From: Chitinophagaceae bacterium PMP191F
GTDB taxonomy: Bacteria; Bacteroidota; Bacteroidia; Chitinophagales; Chitinophagaceae
NCBI GenBank assembly: GCA_001302245.1
Contig: LGYU01000031.1
Span: forward strand, 1-64,000
Reading direction: 5' to 3'
DNA: 64,000 bases
The translations under genes were made by a program, and so were the position numbers. Of this stretch, positions 17,225-26,972 are shown in pieces. The notes under the pieces are model-generated. The model did not search any database and had not been told where the DNA came from. It saw only the letters and a program-made list of their open reading frames with translations. The stretch's first letter is position 1, and every line of letters begins with the position of its first letter.

Positions 17225-18907
17225 ATGGCTAGCAAAAAGTACACAGGTTTGTTTGGTTTACTGTGCCTGTTTGTGTCTGGGGCTTTCGCTCAAATTGGCG
17301 GGAGCTATGATGTACAGGACTCCTCTGTAGTGCCATCTAAACGATTACCGCAGCACACGGAATTCATGGCAAATAATTATCCTTATCCTGCCTTGCCTCG
17401 TAACCAGTGGGAAATCGGTTTAAAAGTTGGTACTTTCGGTATAAGCGGTGATGTTCGTAACCGTTTCCCTGGCTTCGGCGCAGGTTTACACGTTCGTAAA
17501 GCTCTGGGGTATGTAATGTCAATCCGTGGTGAATTCGGATTCGGAACTACCAAGGGGCTGAACTTCCAGCCTTCTATGGGATATGCCCGTAACCCAGCAT
17601 GGAAGAGTTATACAGTAAGCGGCAATCCGACTGTGCCCGTTTTCTACAATTACAAAACGAATATATATGACGCGAGCCTGGAAGCTGTGTTCACACTGAA
17701 CAATATCCGTTTCCACCGCGCCAAAACTGGCTTCAACCTGTATGGTTTTATTGGTGTTGCAGGTATGATCTACGATACCAAGATCGACGCCCTGAACGGC
17801 AGCGGAGCTAATTATGATTTCTCTTCTGTAATTGCTAAATATGGTCCTACCGGTTTCAGGTATAAAGACCGTAAAAACATCAAAAAAGACCTGAAAAACA
17901 TTCTTGATGGTAAATACGAAACACCCGGTGAAACTGATAACGGTCAGCCGAAAGTGTTTGGTAAACCCTTCAGGCCAGCCCTGGTACTGGGTGCTGGTAT
18001 AGCCTTCAAACTCAACAAACGTCTGAGTCTGGCTATTGAAGATAAGATCACAATTCCCAAAACAGACCTGTTAGATGGTCAGCAATGGCAGGAAAATGTG
18101 ACTAATATAGGTGGAACTTATACAGCACCTGCGCAAACACGCGACATGGACCTGTACAACTTCCTGTCAGTTGGTTTGAACATCACTATCGGTGGTCGCA
18201 AGTCTGTTGAACCTCTGTGGTGGCTGAATCCATTGGATTATGCTTACAACGAGATCAACAAACCCCGTCACATGAAGATTCCAAAACCTGTTCTGGATGA
18301 TTCTGATGGTGATGGCGTTACTGACCAGTTCGATATGGAGCCCAATACACCTGCCGGTGCACCTGTTGATTCACATGGTGTTAGCCGTGATACAGACGGT
18401 GATGGTGTTCCTGACTATAAAGATAAAGAGCTGATCACACCTACTCAGTGCCAGCCTGTAGATGCTGATGGTGTTGGTAAATGTCCTCCTCCTGCTTGTT
18501 GCGATTCACTGCGCAAATACATTGAAGAAAATGGTATCCGCGGTGGTGGCAAATGCAAAATTGGCGACTTACCCAGCATTACCTTCAAAGGCAGAGCGGT
18601 AGTTCTGAACAACGATTCTAAAGCCTTACTGGCAAGCGTGGCTCAGAAAATCCGTGATAACTCTGATTGTAAGATTGCTGTAATCGGCTACTGCTCATCC
18701 AGCAAATCTGAACAACAGTTAAGCTGGGATCGCGTAAATGCCGTGATTAACTACCTTGTTGAAAAAGAAGGTATCAGCGCTGACCGCTTCATCTTCAAAT
18801 ATGGTGAAACCGGCGGTGATTGTAACACAGTTGACCTGAGAGACGGAACCGGCGAAGAAGGCCCTAACAGCGTTCCCGCCCCGCACCCCAACCTGCGTAA
18901 AAAATAG
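17225..18907 (+). CDS. OmpA-family outer membrane protein with thrombospondin type 3 repeats
   Basis: A 560-residue outer membrane protein. Signal peptide 1-22 (cleavage after AFAQ), an N-terminal beta-barrel of about 330 residues, then two calcium-binding TSP3-type repeats (DSDGDGVTDQFD, DTDGDGVPDYKD) near 359-398, a Cys-rich linker, and a C-terminal OmpA-like peptidoglycan-binding domain from about 450 (LLASVAQKI, IAVIGYCSSSKSEQQLSWDRVNAV outline, conserved Asp and Arg). It links outer membrane and murein. Strong promoter and terminator suggest a highly expressed single gene. Confidence 0.93.
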   Translation: MASKKYTGLFGLLCLFVSGAFAQIGGSYDVQDSSVVPSKRLPQHTEFMANNYPYPALPRNQWEIGLKVGTFGISGDVRNRFPGFGAGLHVRKALGYVMSIRGEFGFGTTKGLNFQPSMGYARNPAWKSYTVSGNPTVPVFYNYKTNIYDASLEAVFTLNNIRFHRAKTGFNLYGFIGVAGMIYDTKIDALNGSGANYDFSSVIAKYGPTGFRYKDRKNIKKDLKNILDGKYETPGETDNGQPKVFGKPFRPALVLGAGIAFKLNKRLSLAIEDKITIPKTDLLDGQQWQENVTNIGGTYTAPAQTRDMDLYNFLSVGLNITIGGRKSVEPLWWLNPLDYAYNEINKPRHMKIPKPVLDDSDGDGVTDQFDMEPNTPAGAPVDSHGVSRDTDGDGVPDYKDKELITPTQCQPVDADGVGKCPPPACCDSLRKYIEENGIRGGGKCKIGDLPSITFKGRAVVLNNDSKALLASVAQKIRDNSDCKIAVIGYCSSSKSEQQLSWDRVNAVINYLVEKEGISADRFIFKYGETGGDCNTVDLRDGTGEEGPNSVPAPHPNLRKK

Positions 18908-18932
18908 CCTGGCTAAATCCAGTTATATATTC

Positions 18933-18960
18933 AAAACCTCCCCATACGGGGAGGTTTTTT
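18933..18960 (+). terminator. terminator of the OmpA-like gene
   Basis: AAAACCTCCCC (18933-18943) pairs with GGGGAGGTTTT around the loop ATAC; T6 ends at 18960. Confidence 0.95.
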
Positions 18961-19024
18961 CATTAAATTAACTACCCATTTTTGGTGGCCAAATGCAATC
19001 CTTTAATATTTGTATGTAAAACCT

Positions 19025-19032
19025 TAACTTTG
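19025..19032 (+). promoter_or_regulatory. bamD promoter -7 element, nearly leaderless
   Basis: TAACTTTG matches TAnnTTTG exactly and ends 9 bases before the bamD ATG, so the transcript would start within about 0-5 bases of the start codon. No well-spaced -33 element is evident. Confidence 0.55.
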
Positions 19033-19041
19033 CCCACTTTT

Positions 19042-19857
19042 ATGAGACTACTGTTCACGGCTATTGTTTGTAGTGTTTTGATGGTTTCCTGCTCTAACTT
19101 TGCCAAAGTGCAAAAGAGTACGGACTATGACTATAAGTTGCGCATGGCAGAAAAGTACTACCTGGCTAAAAAGTATAATTTTGCCCAACAGTTGTACGAA
19201 GAGTTGTTTCCCCTGATGAAGGGGCAACCCCAGTTTGAAGATCTTTTTTATAAATACGCATATTGTTCTTATTATCTGCACGACTGGATGAATGCAGAAA
19301 ACCTGTTCAAGCAATTTGTGGAGGTTTTCCCCAATAGTCCTAAGGCAGAGGAAATGGAATACATGCGGGCATATACTTATTATCGCCAGTCGCCCAAACA
19401 GGACCTGGATCAGACCAATACGCAGAAAACGATTGGTTATATGCAGGCATTTATTAACTATCATCCCGGTTCTGCCAAAACCAAAGAAGCAGCCGAGATC
19501 ATTGATAAATGTCGCGAAAAGCTTGAGAGTAAAGCATTTTCGAGTGCCCAGTTGTATTTCAATATGGGGCATTATCGTGCGGCAGGAGTGGCTTTCAACA
19601 GTTTGATGAATGACTTTCCTGATTCACACAAAAGCGATGAATATAAGTTGCAAATAATAAAATCTTATTATTTATTTGCATTCAACAGTATTCCTGATAA
19701 ACAGGAAGCCAGGTACCTGCAGGTAATAGCAGAATGTCATGATTTTGCAGACCGTTTTCCTGAAAGCAAACTGGCAAAAGAGGCAGAGAGTTATGTAGCA
19801 TTATCTCAAAAAAACATTAAAGACCTTAATAATGAGCAAATTAAGACGCCAAATTAG
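19042..19857 (+). CDS. bamD: outer membrane assembly lipoprotein BamD
   Basis: A 271-residue lipoprotein of the BamD/YfiO family, part of the BAM complex that folds outer membrane proteins. The ATG at 19042 gives MRLLFTAIVCSVLMVSC with a lipobox ending in Cys17; an in-frame TTG 20 codons upstream would bury the signal peptide and lies upstream of the -7 element. The mature protein is built of tetratricopeptide-like helices (repeated YxxAxxLF and F-P-xS motifs). Its 3' end overlaps rpoZ by 26 bases. Confidence 0.94.
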   Translation: MRLLFTAIVCSVLMVSCSNFAKVQKSTDYDYKLRMAEKYYLAKKYNFAQQLYEELFPLMKGQPQFEDLFYKYAYCSYYLHDWMNAENLFKQFVEVFPNSPKAEEMEYMRAYTYYRQSPKQDLDQTNTQKTIGYMQAFINYHPGSAKTKEAAEIIDKCREKLESKAFSSAQLYFNMGHYRAAGVAFNSLMNDFPDSHKSDEYKLQIIKSYYLFAFNSIPDKQEARYLQVIAECHDFADRFPESKLAKEAESYVALSQKNIKDLNNEQIKTPN

Positions 19858-20173
19858 TGCCAATACCGCGAATGTGGCCGAAACAAAAGATCTGAATGTG
19901 ATCAAGGGCAAAACCGGTAATGTGTACGAATCCATTGCCATTATTGCCAAACGTGCTAACCAGATTAACATTTCGTTGAAAGAGGAGCTGCACAACAAAC
20001 TGGAAGAGTTTGCCAGCCATACAGACAGCCTGGAAGAGATTCACGAAAATAAAGAGCAGATCGAGATCTCCCGTGCGTATGAGCGTATGCCCAACCCGGC
20101 ATTGCTGGCTACCCAGGAGTTCCTGGAAGATAAAATCTACTATCGTAAGAACGAAGACGATCTGTTCAGCTAA
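19832..20173 (+). CDS. rpoZ: RNA polymerase omega-like subunit (Bacteroidota RpoZ)
   Basis: A 113-residue protein of the Bacteroidota omega family (pattern NVYESIAIIAKRANQI, then a C-terminal PAL-A-QEFL-KI-YR). Omega assists assembly of the beta' subunit. The gene overlaps the end of bamD by 26 bases in another frame, an arrangement typical for the phylum (bamD-rpoZ-coaBC), and is followed by a terminator. Confidence 0.9.
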   Translation: MSKLRRQISANTANVAETKDLNVIKGKTGNVYESIAIIAKRANQINISLKEELHNKLEEFASHTDSLEEIHENKEQIEISRAYERMPNPALLATQEFLEDKIYYRKNEDDLFS

Positions 20174-20206
20174 TAATCAGCATCTGATGGTATAAATATA
20201 TTACAG

Positions 20207-20239
20207 GCGGCAGGAATGAAATTTCCTGACCGCTTTTTT
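20207..20239 (+). terminator. terminator after rpoZ
   Basis: GCGG-c-AGGAA (20207-20216) pairs with TTCCT-ga-CCGC (20223-20233), followed by T6. It separates the bamD-rpoZ transcript from coaBC. Confidence 0.85.
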
Positions 20240-20330
20240 AGTTTGACAGAATACAATGCAGTTTATCTGGTATGCATATCATTGATATAGCCTGTTTTAC
20301 CGCTTTCGCAAAAAGGACTAATTTTAACCC

Positions 20331-21527
20331 ATGTTGCAGGGAAAAAAAATTTTGCTGGGAATTTCCGGAAGTATAGCTGCTTATAAATCTATATTACTGG
20401 TGCGTTTACTGGTAAAAGCCGGTGCCGAGGTAAAGGTGGTAATGACTCCGGCTGCCAAAGATTTTGTAACGCCACTCACACTTTCCACGCTGTCTAAAAA
20501 TCCTGTTATTACAGAACTATTTAGTGAAGCTGCGTGGTCAAACCACGTAATGCTGGGACGTTGGGCCGATGTGATGGTAATTGCCCCGCTAAGCTGTAAT
20601 ACGCTGGCTAAAATGGCGCAGGGTATTTGTGATAATATGCTCCAGGCTACTTACCTATCTGCTACCTGCCCTGTGGTAGTAGTACCTGCTATGGACGAAG
20701 ACATGTGGAAACATCCTTCCACTCAAGCCAATCTGCAAAAACTGCAATCGTACGGCAACCATATTATTCCGGTAGAGAAAGGCGAATTAGCCAGTGGTTT
20801 ACATGGCGATGGGCGTATGGCCGAACCGGAAAACATAGTACAGTTCCTGCAACAGAAATTCTTTACCATAGGTAAGCTGGCGGGTAAAAAGGTATTAGTA
20901 ACCGCAGGACCAACCTATGAGGCAATAGATCCTGTACGTTTTATTGGCAATCGCTCATCCGGTAAAATGGGTGTGGCTATTGCTGAAGAACTGGCAGCCA
21001 GGGGAGCATCTGTACATCTTGTATTAGGGCCAACACATATAGATGAATTGTCGACTGGTATTACTGTTCACCATGTACAGACGGCAAACCAGATGTATGA
21101 AGCCTGTATAGCTGTATTTGCAGATGCAGACGTAGCAGTAATGGCTGCTGCCGTGGCTGATTATACACCATTACATACTGAAGAGCAGAAAATAAAAAAG
21201 ACCTCAGAAGCGTTTTCCCTGGAGTTGACCCGTACCAAGGACATTCTGAAAAGCCTGGGACAGCAAAAAAAAGATGATCAGTTACTGGTTGGTTTTGCCC
21301 TGGAGACCACTAACGAAAAAGAATATGCCCTGCAGAAGTTAAAGACCAAGAATGCAGACATGATTGTTCTGAATTCTCTGAACGATGCCGGAGCAGGATT
21401 TGGCTACGATACCAATAAAATAACCATTTTTGATAAAAATGGTGAACAGGCAGTGTATGAGCGTAAACCTAAAACAGAGGTTGCGAAAGACATTGTAGAC
21501 AGAATTGTAAACTTATTATATGCGTAA
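20331..21527 (+). CDS. coaBC: bifunctional phosphopantothenoylcysteine decarboxylase / phosphopantothenate-cysteine ligase
   Basis: A 398-residue CoaBC (Dfp) of normal length, steps two and three of CoA synthesis from phosphopantothenate. The FMN-dependent CoaC half (1-175) starts LLGISGSIAAYKS and carries the proton-relay His in WSNHVMLGRWADVMVIAPLS; the CoaB half begins near 185 with VLVTAGPTYEAIDPVRFIGNRSSGKMG-like motifs. The next gene overlaps its end by 8 bases. A near-match -7 element (TAATTTTA) lies about 8 bases before the ATG. Confidence 0.97.
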   Translation: MLQGKKILLGISGSIAAYKSILLVRLLVKAGAEVKVVMTPAAKDFVTPLTLSTLSKNPVITELFSEAAWSNHVMLGRWADVMVIAPLSCNTLAKMAQGICDNMLQATYLSATCPVVVVPAMDEDMWKHPSTQANLQKLQSYGNHIIPVEKGELASGLHGDGRMAEPENIVQFLQQKFFTIGKLAGKKVLVTAGPTYEAIDPVRFIGNRSSGKMGVAIAEELAARGASVHLVLGPTHIDELSTGITVHHVQTANQMYEACIAVFADADVAVMAAAVADYTPLHTEEQKIKKTSEAFSLELTRTKDILKSLGQQKKDDQLLVGFALETTNEKEYALQKLKTKNADMIVLNSLNDAGAGFGYDTNKITIFDKNGEQAVYERKPKTEVAKDIVDRIVNLLYA

Positions 21528-22440
21528 CAGTTTCGTTGGAGCAATGTTGTTGTTGGCGTGTTGGCATACCGCTGTAGCGCAGGAGTTGCAGGCGCGTATT
21601 ACTGTTAATGCTAACCGCATTAGTTCACAGACAGATAAGAAGGTGTTTCAGACGTTACAGACATCACTGAACAACTTTTTGAACGGTCGTAAGTGGACAA
21701 GAGAAACATTCCAGAGCAATGAAAAGATCATATGCAACTTTTTATTAAACATCAGCGAGGCTTCAGGTAGTAATGTATACAAGGCCGCATTGACTGTACA
21801 GGCTGCACGCCCGGTATACAATACCAGTTATGAAACGCCACTGATGAACTTTATGGATGAAGCTGTTACGTTCAAATATGTAGAGTTTCAGCAGCTTGAT
21901 TTCAACGAGAATAGGGTTTCCGGTTCCGATCCTGTAAGTTCAAATCTTACAGCCGTATTTGCCTATTATGTATATATGATACTGGGATTGGATTTTGATT
22001 CCTTCTCATTGCGTGGCGGAGATCCGTACTTTCAGAAAGCATTACAGATTGTGAACAATGCGCCAGAGTCACGTGAAATATCCGGCTGGAAAGCTTTTGA
22101 TGGCTTGCGCAACCGTTACTGGCTGATTGAAAATCTTACGAACAGCCGCTATACAACAGTACATGATGCCATTTACAGTTATTATCGCCTGGGGCTTGAT
22201 ATATTATATGAAAACGAAACGGAAGGCCGTAATGCCATGATGAATACACTGGCCCTGCTGAATACCCTGAACAACGATATTCCCAATACAATGATCATCC
22301 AGTTCTTTTTTCAGGGTAAATCCAATGAACTGATCCGTATTTTTAAAAAAGGTACACCTGAGGAGAAACAACGGGCAAGGGATATTCTGATGAAAGTTGA
22401 TATCAGTAATGCCAATACATATAAACAGGAGTTGAAATGA
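21520..22440 (+). CDS. DUF4835 family secreted protein
   Basis: A 306-residue exported protein with signal peptide about 1-21 (MLLLACWHTAVAQ). Features of DUF4835: LQARITVNANRI at the start, LNNFLNGRKWT near 50, FVYY-like FAYYVYMILGLDFDSFSLRGGDPYF near 147, and a late NRYWLIENLTNSRY. The family is restricted to Bacteroidota and nearly always follows coaBC; its function is not known. It overlaps coaBC by 8 bases and the next gene by 4 bases, indicating translational coupling. Confidence 0.9.
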   Translation: MRNSFVGAMLLLACWHTAVAQELQARITVNANRISSQTDKKVFQTLQTSLNNFLNGRKWTRETFQSNEKIICNFLLNISEASGSNVYKAALTVQAARPVYNTSYETPLMNFMDEAVTFKYVEFQQLDFNENRVSGSDPVSSNLTAVFAYYVYMILGLDFDSFSLRGGDPYFQKALQIVNNAPESREISGWKAFDGLRNRYWLIENLTNSRYTTVHDAIYSYYRLGLDILYENETEGRNAMMNTLALLNTLNNDIPNTMIIQFFFQGKSNELIRIFKKGTPEEKQRARDILMKVDISNANTYKQELK

Positions 22441-22874
22441 AGTTAATTGTTGCAGGTACCCTTGCTTTGATGCTGATTGCAGCCGCATGTTCGGATAAAG
22501 GACGTATACCCCGTGGCGTATTGTCGAAAGATGAAATGGGAATGGTAATATGGGACATGATACAGGTAGATCGTTTCTCTGTTCAGTATTTACTGAAAGA
22601 CTCTGTAAAAAGAGATGTGAAGCCCGAAATGTTCACCCTATACGATAACGTTTTTCAGTTGCATAAAGTAACCCGCGAAGAATTTACCGAAAGCTACAGG
22701 TTCTATGTAAGCCGGCCTGATATTGCGCGTGAAATGTTCGACTCACTGGTTACCCGCGCTACCCGTATAAAAAATGCAGCGGATACAGCAAAACAATTGC
22801 CACCTCCTTCATCACCTGCTGCCACGTTGAACAAAGCAGAGGTAGAAGTTCCTGCACCCGTACAGTCGAAGTAG
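22437..22874 (+). CDS. DUF4296 family lipoprotein
   Basis: A 145-residue lipoprotein: lipobox IAAAC with Cys18, then the DUF4296 core (IPRGVLSKDEMGMVIWDMIQVDRF outline, and the ...VTREEFTESYRFYVSRPD segment). The tail from about 120 is Pro/Ala-rich and probably unstructured. It overlaps DUF4835 by 4 bases (ATGA), so this is the third gene of the coaBC transcript. Function unknown; envelope location inferred from the lipobox. Confidence 0.85.
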   Translation: MKLIVAGTLALMLIAAACSDKGRIPRGVLSKDEMGMVIWDMIQVDRFSVQYLLKDSVKRDVKPEMFTLYDNVFQLHKVTREEFTESYRFYVSRPDIAREMFDSLVTRATRIKNAADTAKQLPPPSSPAATLNKAEVEVPAPVQSK

Positions 22875-22898
22875 TACTTACCAGGTTATTGCCTGTTC

Positions 22899-22906
22899 TA
22901 CTTTTG
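22899..22906 (+). promoter_or_regulatory. candidate promoter -7 element for the CoA-transferase genes
   Basis: TACTTTTG matches TAnnTTTG exactly, 118 bases before the ATG at 23024. No clear -33 element at the right spacing. Confidence 0.4.
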
Positions 22907-23023
22907 CAACAGCATTAACGCAATGTGGTTTTGCCTGTATTATATACATAACATTGTATTAAATAAATTAGCCGGGCATTCTGGAACGGATTAAATATTT
23001 TTACCTTCTAAATTGCTGCTGAT

Positions 23024-23716
23024 ATGAATAAAGTTGTTGCCAATGCGCAGGCGGCTATTCATGATATTGCTGATGGCGCTACTATAATGCTTGGTGGTTT
23101 TGGTTTATGCGGTATCCCCGAAAACTGCATTACAGCCCTTGTTCAGAAGGGTGTTACCCATCTTACCTGTATTTCCAATAATGCCGGTGTGGATGATTTT
23201 GGTCTGGGACTGTTACTCAAGACCCGCCAGATCAAAAAGATGATGAGTTCCTATGTAGGTGAGAATGCTGAGTTTGAACGCCAGTTGCTGAGTGGTGAAC
23301 TGGAGGTGGAGCTGTTGCCACAAGGTACATTGGCCACCCGTATTCAGATGGCTGGTATGGGTATTCCTGCTTTTTTTACACCTGCCGGCTATGGCACCGA
23401 AATAGCTGCTGGTAAAGAAGTGCGGGCGTTCAACGGGAAAAATTACCTGATGGAACATGCGCTGCATGCTGATTTTGCCATTGTAAAAGCGTGGAAAGGT
23501 GATAGGTTCGGTAACCTGGTATTTCGTAAAACGACCCGCAACTTTTCTACTTCTATGGCAAAAGCCGGTAACATCACCATTGCCGAAGTAGAAGAACTGG
23601 TACAGCCTGGTGAACTGGATCCGGATGCGATCCATGTACCGGGTATCTATGTACACCGCATTTTCCAGGGAGATAATTATGAAAAGCGGATTGAACGCAA
23701 AACAGTAAAGATGTAA
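23024..23716 (+). CDS. 3-oxoacid CoA-transferase subunit A
   Basis: A 230-residue alpha subunit of a succinyl-CoA:3-oxoacid (acetoacetate) CoA-transferase. The coenzyme A-binding motif [13 protein letters not shown] lies at about 22-34; [18 protein letters not shown] and [23 protein letters not shown] (in part) are conserved. It would activate acetoacetate or a related 3-oxoacid with CoA from succinyl-CoA for ketone or short-chain acid catabolism. Subunit B follows 60 bases downstream. Confidence 0.95.
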   Translation: MNKVVANAQAAIHDIADGATIMLGGFGLCGIPENCITALVQKGVTHLTCISNNAGVDDFGLGLLLKTRQIKKMMSSYVGENAEFERQLLSGELEVELLPQGTLATRIQMAGMGIPAFFTPAGYGTEIAAGKEVRAFNGKNYLMEHALHADFAIVKAWKGDRFGNLVFRKTTRNFSTSMAKAGNITIAEVEELVQPGELDPDAIHVPGIYVHRIFQGDNYEKRIERKTVKM

Positions 23717-23776
23717 TAATACCCTGAATAGGGTAACTGCAACATCAGGCTTCACTCACTATTTAACGAACAATGT

Positions 23777-24439
23777 ATGGCTTTAGATAAATTCGGAATT
23801 GCAAAACGCATTGCGCAGGAATTGCGCGATGGTATGTATGTAAACCTGGGTATTGGTATTCCCACCCTGGTTGCGAATTATATTCCTGCAGGTATTTCTA
23901 TTATGCTGCAGTCTGAAAATGGTATGCTGGGTATGGGACCTTATCCTGCTGAAGACGAAATAGATGCTGATCTTATCAATGCCGGGAAAGAAACGGTAAC
24001 AATATTGCCAGGTGGGGTATTTTTTGACAGTGCAGAAAGTTTCGGAATGATAAGAGCCGGCAAGGTAGATCTGACGGTACTGGGCGCTATGGAAGTATCG
24101 GAAAACGGTGATATTGCAAACTGGAAAATACCCGGTAAAATGGTGAAGGGAATGGGCGGTGCCATGGACCTGGTTGCCAGTGCCAAAAACATCATTGTAG
24201 CCATGATGCACACCAACCCTAAAGGGGAGTCGAAAGTATTGCCTGTTTGTACATTACCGCTTACCGGTGTTCAGTGTGTAAAACGTATTGTATCAGACCT
24301 GGCAGTTATGGATGTATTACCAGGTGGAGGCTTTTTATTGGTTGAGCGTGCACCGGGAGTAACGGTGGAAGAAATTCGCCAGAAAACGGCAGGTAAACTT
24401 ACTATTACCGGCAATGATGTACCGGAAATGGCTATCTGA
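23777..24439 (+). CDS. 3-oxoacid CoA-transferase subunit B
   Basis: A 220-residue beta subunit. The catalytic glutamate is Glu47 in [25 protein letters not shown] and [19 protein letters not shown] (in part) are family signatures. Together with the preceding alpha subunit it makes the heteromeric enzyme. Its last 8 bases overlap, tail to tail, the stop of the membrane gene on the other strand. Confidence 0.96.
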   Translation: MALDKFGIAKRIAQELRDGMYVNLGIGIPTLVANYIPAGISIMLQSENGMLGMGPYPAEDEIDADLINAGKETVTILPGGVFFDSAESFGMIRAGKVDLTVLGAMEVSENGDIANWKIPGKMVKGMGGAMDLVASAKNIIVAMMHTNPKGESKVLPVCTLPLTGVQCVKRIVSDLAVMDVLPGGGFLLVERAPGVTVEEIRQKTAGKLTITGNDVPEMAI

Positions 24440-25091
24440 AAAGCTGTAAGTAAGAAGATGATCTGACACTGATAGCGGCTGTAAAGGCAATAAGCCGTAT
24501 ACTATTGCTGATGGTTGTCAACAGAAGTTTTTGCTGTTGTATCTGCGGTGAGGCCGGTAATGCAGCCGCCAGGCATTCAATCAGTATCTTCATGCTGTAA
24601 AAGATAAGTATGCCGCATGCTATCCAGAAAACCGGCGAGCGGAATATTACAATATGCCGCTGTGTGGCCAGTTGTACCAATGCCACAAATGATAAGAATA
24701 CAAGTAATCCCGCCTCTGTAAGCACCATCTGGCGCTGATACACGGCAGTGCCCTGCTGCCAGTATAAAGTAACTATTGAAGATAAGAATGCTACCAGCAA
24801 CAGCTGCATGATATCTTTTGCTTTTGCCTGCGCAATGAGTTGCCGCAACAGGTAAAACTGTATGGTAAATTCAGCCAGTTCTGTAAGAGGAGAAAGAACG
24901 GGTAAATGGTGTTGCACCGGTGGCAGAAGTGGTAGCAGGTTGCTACAGCAAATATAGATACACAAAACCAGCAACCAATTGGCCCATGGAGTCCGCTCGG
25001 TACGGACCAATAATATCCACAATGGCCATAGCGGCAACAAGATATTTATCAGTGAAAATGTACTTAATATGCTACTACCGGTTATTACCAT
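24432..25091 (-). CDS. multi-pass membrane protein, possible sensor partner (uncharacterised)
   Basis: A 219-residue, very hydrophobic protein with about six or seven transmembrane segments and short charged loops; no known domain recognised. It looks related to the membrane protein encoded at 26973-27662: both share an N-terminal ILLPL segment, a central E-x-x-L-hydrophobic segment, an S-x-x-FW-x-x-x-GILI(F/Y) segment, and a late N-x-I segment. The two bracket a histidine kinase/response regulator pair on the same strand, suggesting a sensory role in trans. Last gene of the presumed unit, 190 bases after the regulator. Confidence 0.7.
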   Translation of the reverse strand: MVITGSSILSTFSLINILLPLWPLWILLVRTERTPWANWLLVLCIYICCSNLLPLLPPVQHHLPVLSPLTELAEFTIQFYLLRQLIAQAKAKDIMQLLLVAFLSSIVTLYWQQGTAVYQRQMVLTEAGLLVFLSFVALVQLATQRHIVIFRSPVFWIACGILIFYSMKILIECLAAALPASPQIQQQKLLLTTISNSIRLIAFTAAISVRSSSYLQLFR

Positions 25092-25281
25092 GTTTAATCA
25101 GTTCCTGCAAACCGGTTCTTCATAGAGGCTGTGGTCTTCGATAGTATCAGAAAGAGGAATCGTAATGGAGCGTGCAAAAGTAATCAAATAAATATATCCT
25201 GCCTGTTCTTTTCATGATCGGCACAAGAATGACCTGTCCGTTACCGGCAGAAGAGCAAATAGATGTTTTTAAACCCGGGAG

Positions 25282-25938
25282 TTAGTCAATCAGGTTGTTT
25301 TTAACGGCAAAGAATACCAGCCCTGCAGTGTTTTTTGCCCCAAAACGCTCCATCAGGCGGTCTTTGATGGCCTCAACGGTACGTGGGCTAACCTCCAATT
25401 TCTGGGCTATTTCATGGGCTGTGAACTCCATGCAGATGTATTTGATTACATCCCGCTCACGGTCGCTGAGAGTAATTTCATTGGTAAGACTGGGTACTAC
25501 CTTTACCCTTGCATGTGATTTTTTAAGTAAAATGCGGTTCACGAAGTTATTGAGGTAATATCCTTTGCTCATTACCTCCATGATGGCTTTTTTAATTTCT
25601 GCGGGGTCGGCGCTTTTCAGCAGGTAGCCGTTGGCGCCTATTTCCATCATGTGGCTCACGAAACGCTCATCTTCGTACATGGTGAGTGCTATAACATGGA
25701 TGTGGGGAAACTGTTTGGCAATGATCTTGGTGGTTTCGATGCCATCTTTTTGTGGCATGCGAAGATCCATCAGAATAACGTCCGGTGATTCGGCAGCTCC
25801 AGGAAGGGTATCCAATAATTCCTGCCCATTTTCTGCCTCGAGTACAAATCTGATATTGGTATAAGGCCGTAATGACAAAATAACCCCTTTCCGGAATATT
25901 TTGTGATCGTCGGCTATAGCAACTTTAATGGGTCCCAT
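25282..25938 (-). CDS. NarL/LuxR-family response regulator
   Basis: A 218-residue regulator. Receiver domain 1-125 with acidic pair Asp10-Asp11, phosphoacceptor Asp58 in ILMDLRMP, Thr in ALTMYED near 87 and Lys in LLKSADP near 108. A LuxR-type helix-turn-helix fills 150-212 (LSDRERDVIKYICMEF, then VSPRTVEAIKDRLMERF). It lies 146 bases downstream of a HisKA_3 kinase and is its likely partner. It resembles the orphan regulator at 29180. Confidence 0.95.
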   Translation of the reverse strand: MGPIKVAIADDHKIFRKGVILSLRPYTNIRFVLEAENGQELLDTLPGAAESPDVILMDLRMPQKDGIETTKIIAKQFPHIHVIALTMYEDERFVSHMMEIGANGYLLKSADPAEIKKAIMEVMSKGYYLNNFVNRILLKKSHARVKVVPSLTNEITLSDRERDVIKYICMEFTAHEIAQKLEVSPRTVEAIKDRLMERFGAKNTAGLVFFAVKNNLID

Positions 25939-26084
25939 TGTTTCTATTGATATTGGCGTTGATATTGGTTCTCTAAGTTACTGAAATAAAGCAAACAGTG
26001 AATGTTTTTCATCAATAGTTGCATCAGCAGCTCTTTTATTACACTGCGCATACTGATAATATTTGCAACCTGCACTTCTTTGTC

Positions 26085-26951
26085 TTATATCACCATGCTG
26101 TCGCTGGCCAGTTCCTCTCCCTGTTTGGGTATTTCAATAGTAACTTTATAATAGGTCTGCGACATGTCTTTTTCAAAAAAGATACGTCCGTGTAACAGCT
26201 TCAGGCGGCTCTGGATGTTTTTAAGTCCCAGGCCTACATTGCTTTTGTTCAGCTTTTCAAAATCGGCCTGTGTAATGCCACGGCCGTCGTGGTGAAGCCG
26301 GATGTAAAGTTTATCGCCACCCAGGTTCTGGGTAAGGTGAATAAAGCTGGCATTACTGTGTTTTAAAATGTTATTTACCAACTCCTGTATTACACGGAAG
26401 ATGATCAGTTCCTGGTCGGCATGCAATCGTTCACGGTAGTCGTGAAAACGGCAACTGGCGTTCATACTGCCGGAGCCACTGATCTTTTGAAAAAGGTCGT
26501 TCACAGCCGATTCAAGCCCGAAGTTTTTCAGCGTAGGGGGCATCAGGCTGTGTGATATATTGCGGATAAGCTGAATGGTATCGTCAATGATCTGTTTGGC
26601 ATTGTAAATGCTCTGTAGCTGTGTTGTTTTATCGAGGTTCACCAGGTTTTCATTCAAATACAACCGGGCTGTAGCCAACAGGGGACCGGCATCATCATGC
26701 AGATCGGCAGCAATGCGCTGGCGTTCTTCTTCCTGCAGGCGGATAGATGCATTGAGCAGCATTTTCTGTTGTTCCTGTTCCAGTCTTTGCAACCGCATCT
26801 GGTAGCGGATAACCTTTCTCTGGTGAAAGATGATAAATACAATCAACCCTATAGTTAATGCCAGCATACCTACAGTGCCAAAGAACAGCACTACCGAAAC
26901 GGGGCTTCCGGGGTTGTTGGCTTGCAGTAGTATTGTGGGTAGTTTGTACAA
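26085..26951 (-). CDS. NarL-type sensor histidine kinase (HisKA_3)
   Basis: A 288-residue kinase with one transmembrane helix (about 19-43) after a short N-terminus and no periplasmic sensor domain. A coiled segment leads into the dimerisation domain, phosphoacceptor His85 in AADLHDDAG. The ATPase has ELVNNILKHS near 191 (N box), DGRGI near 228 and GLGLKNIQSR near 245. Lacking its own sensor, it probably relies on a partner, such as the membrane protein whose gene ends 21 bases upstream. Cognate regulator is the next gene. Confidence 0.94.
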   Translation of the reverse strand: MYKLPTILLQANNPGSPVSVVLFFGTVGMLALTIGLIVFIIFHQRKVIRYQMRLQRLEQEQQKMLLNASIRLQEEERQRIAADLHDDAGPLLATARLYLNENLVNLDKTTQLQSIYNAKQIIDDTIQLIRNISHSLMPPTLKNFGLESAVNDLFQKISGSGSMNASCRFHDYRERLHADQELIIFRVIQELVNNILKHSNASFIHLTQNLGGDKLYIRLHHDGRGITQADFEKLNKSNVGLGLKNIQSRLKLLHGRIFFEKDMSQTYYKVTIEIPKQGEELASDSMVI

Positions 26952-26972
26952 GGGCTTTGGGTTAAATGGGTT

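Noticed and set aside
18982-19041. TTG start 20 codons upstream of bamD
   Set aside because: It would put the lipoprotein signal inside the protein and lies upstream of the -7 element.
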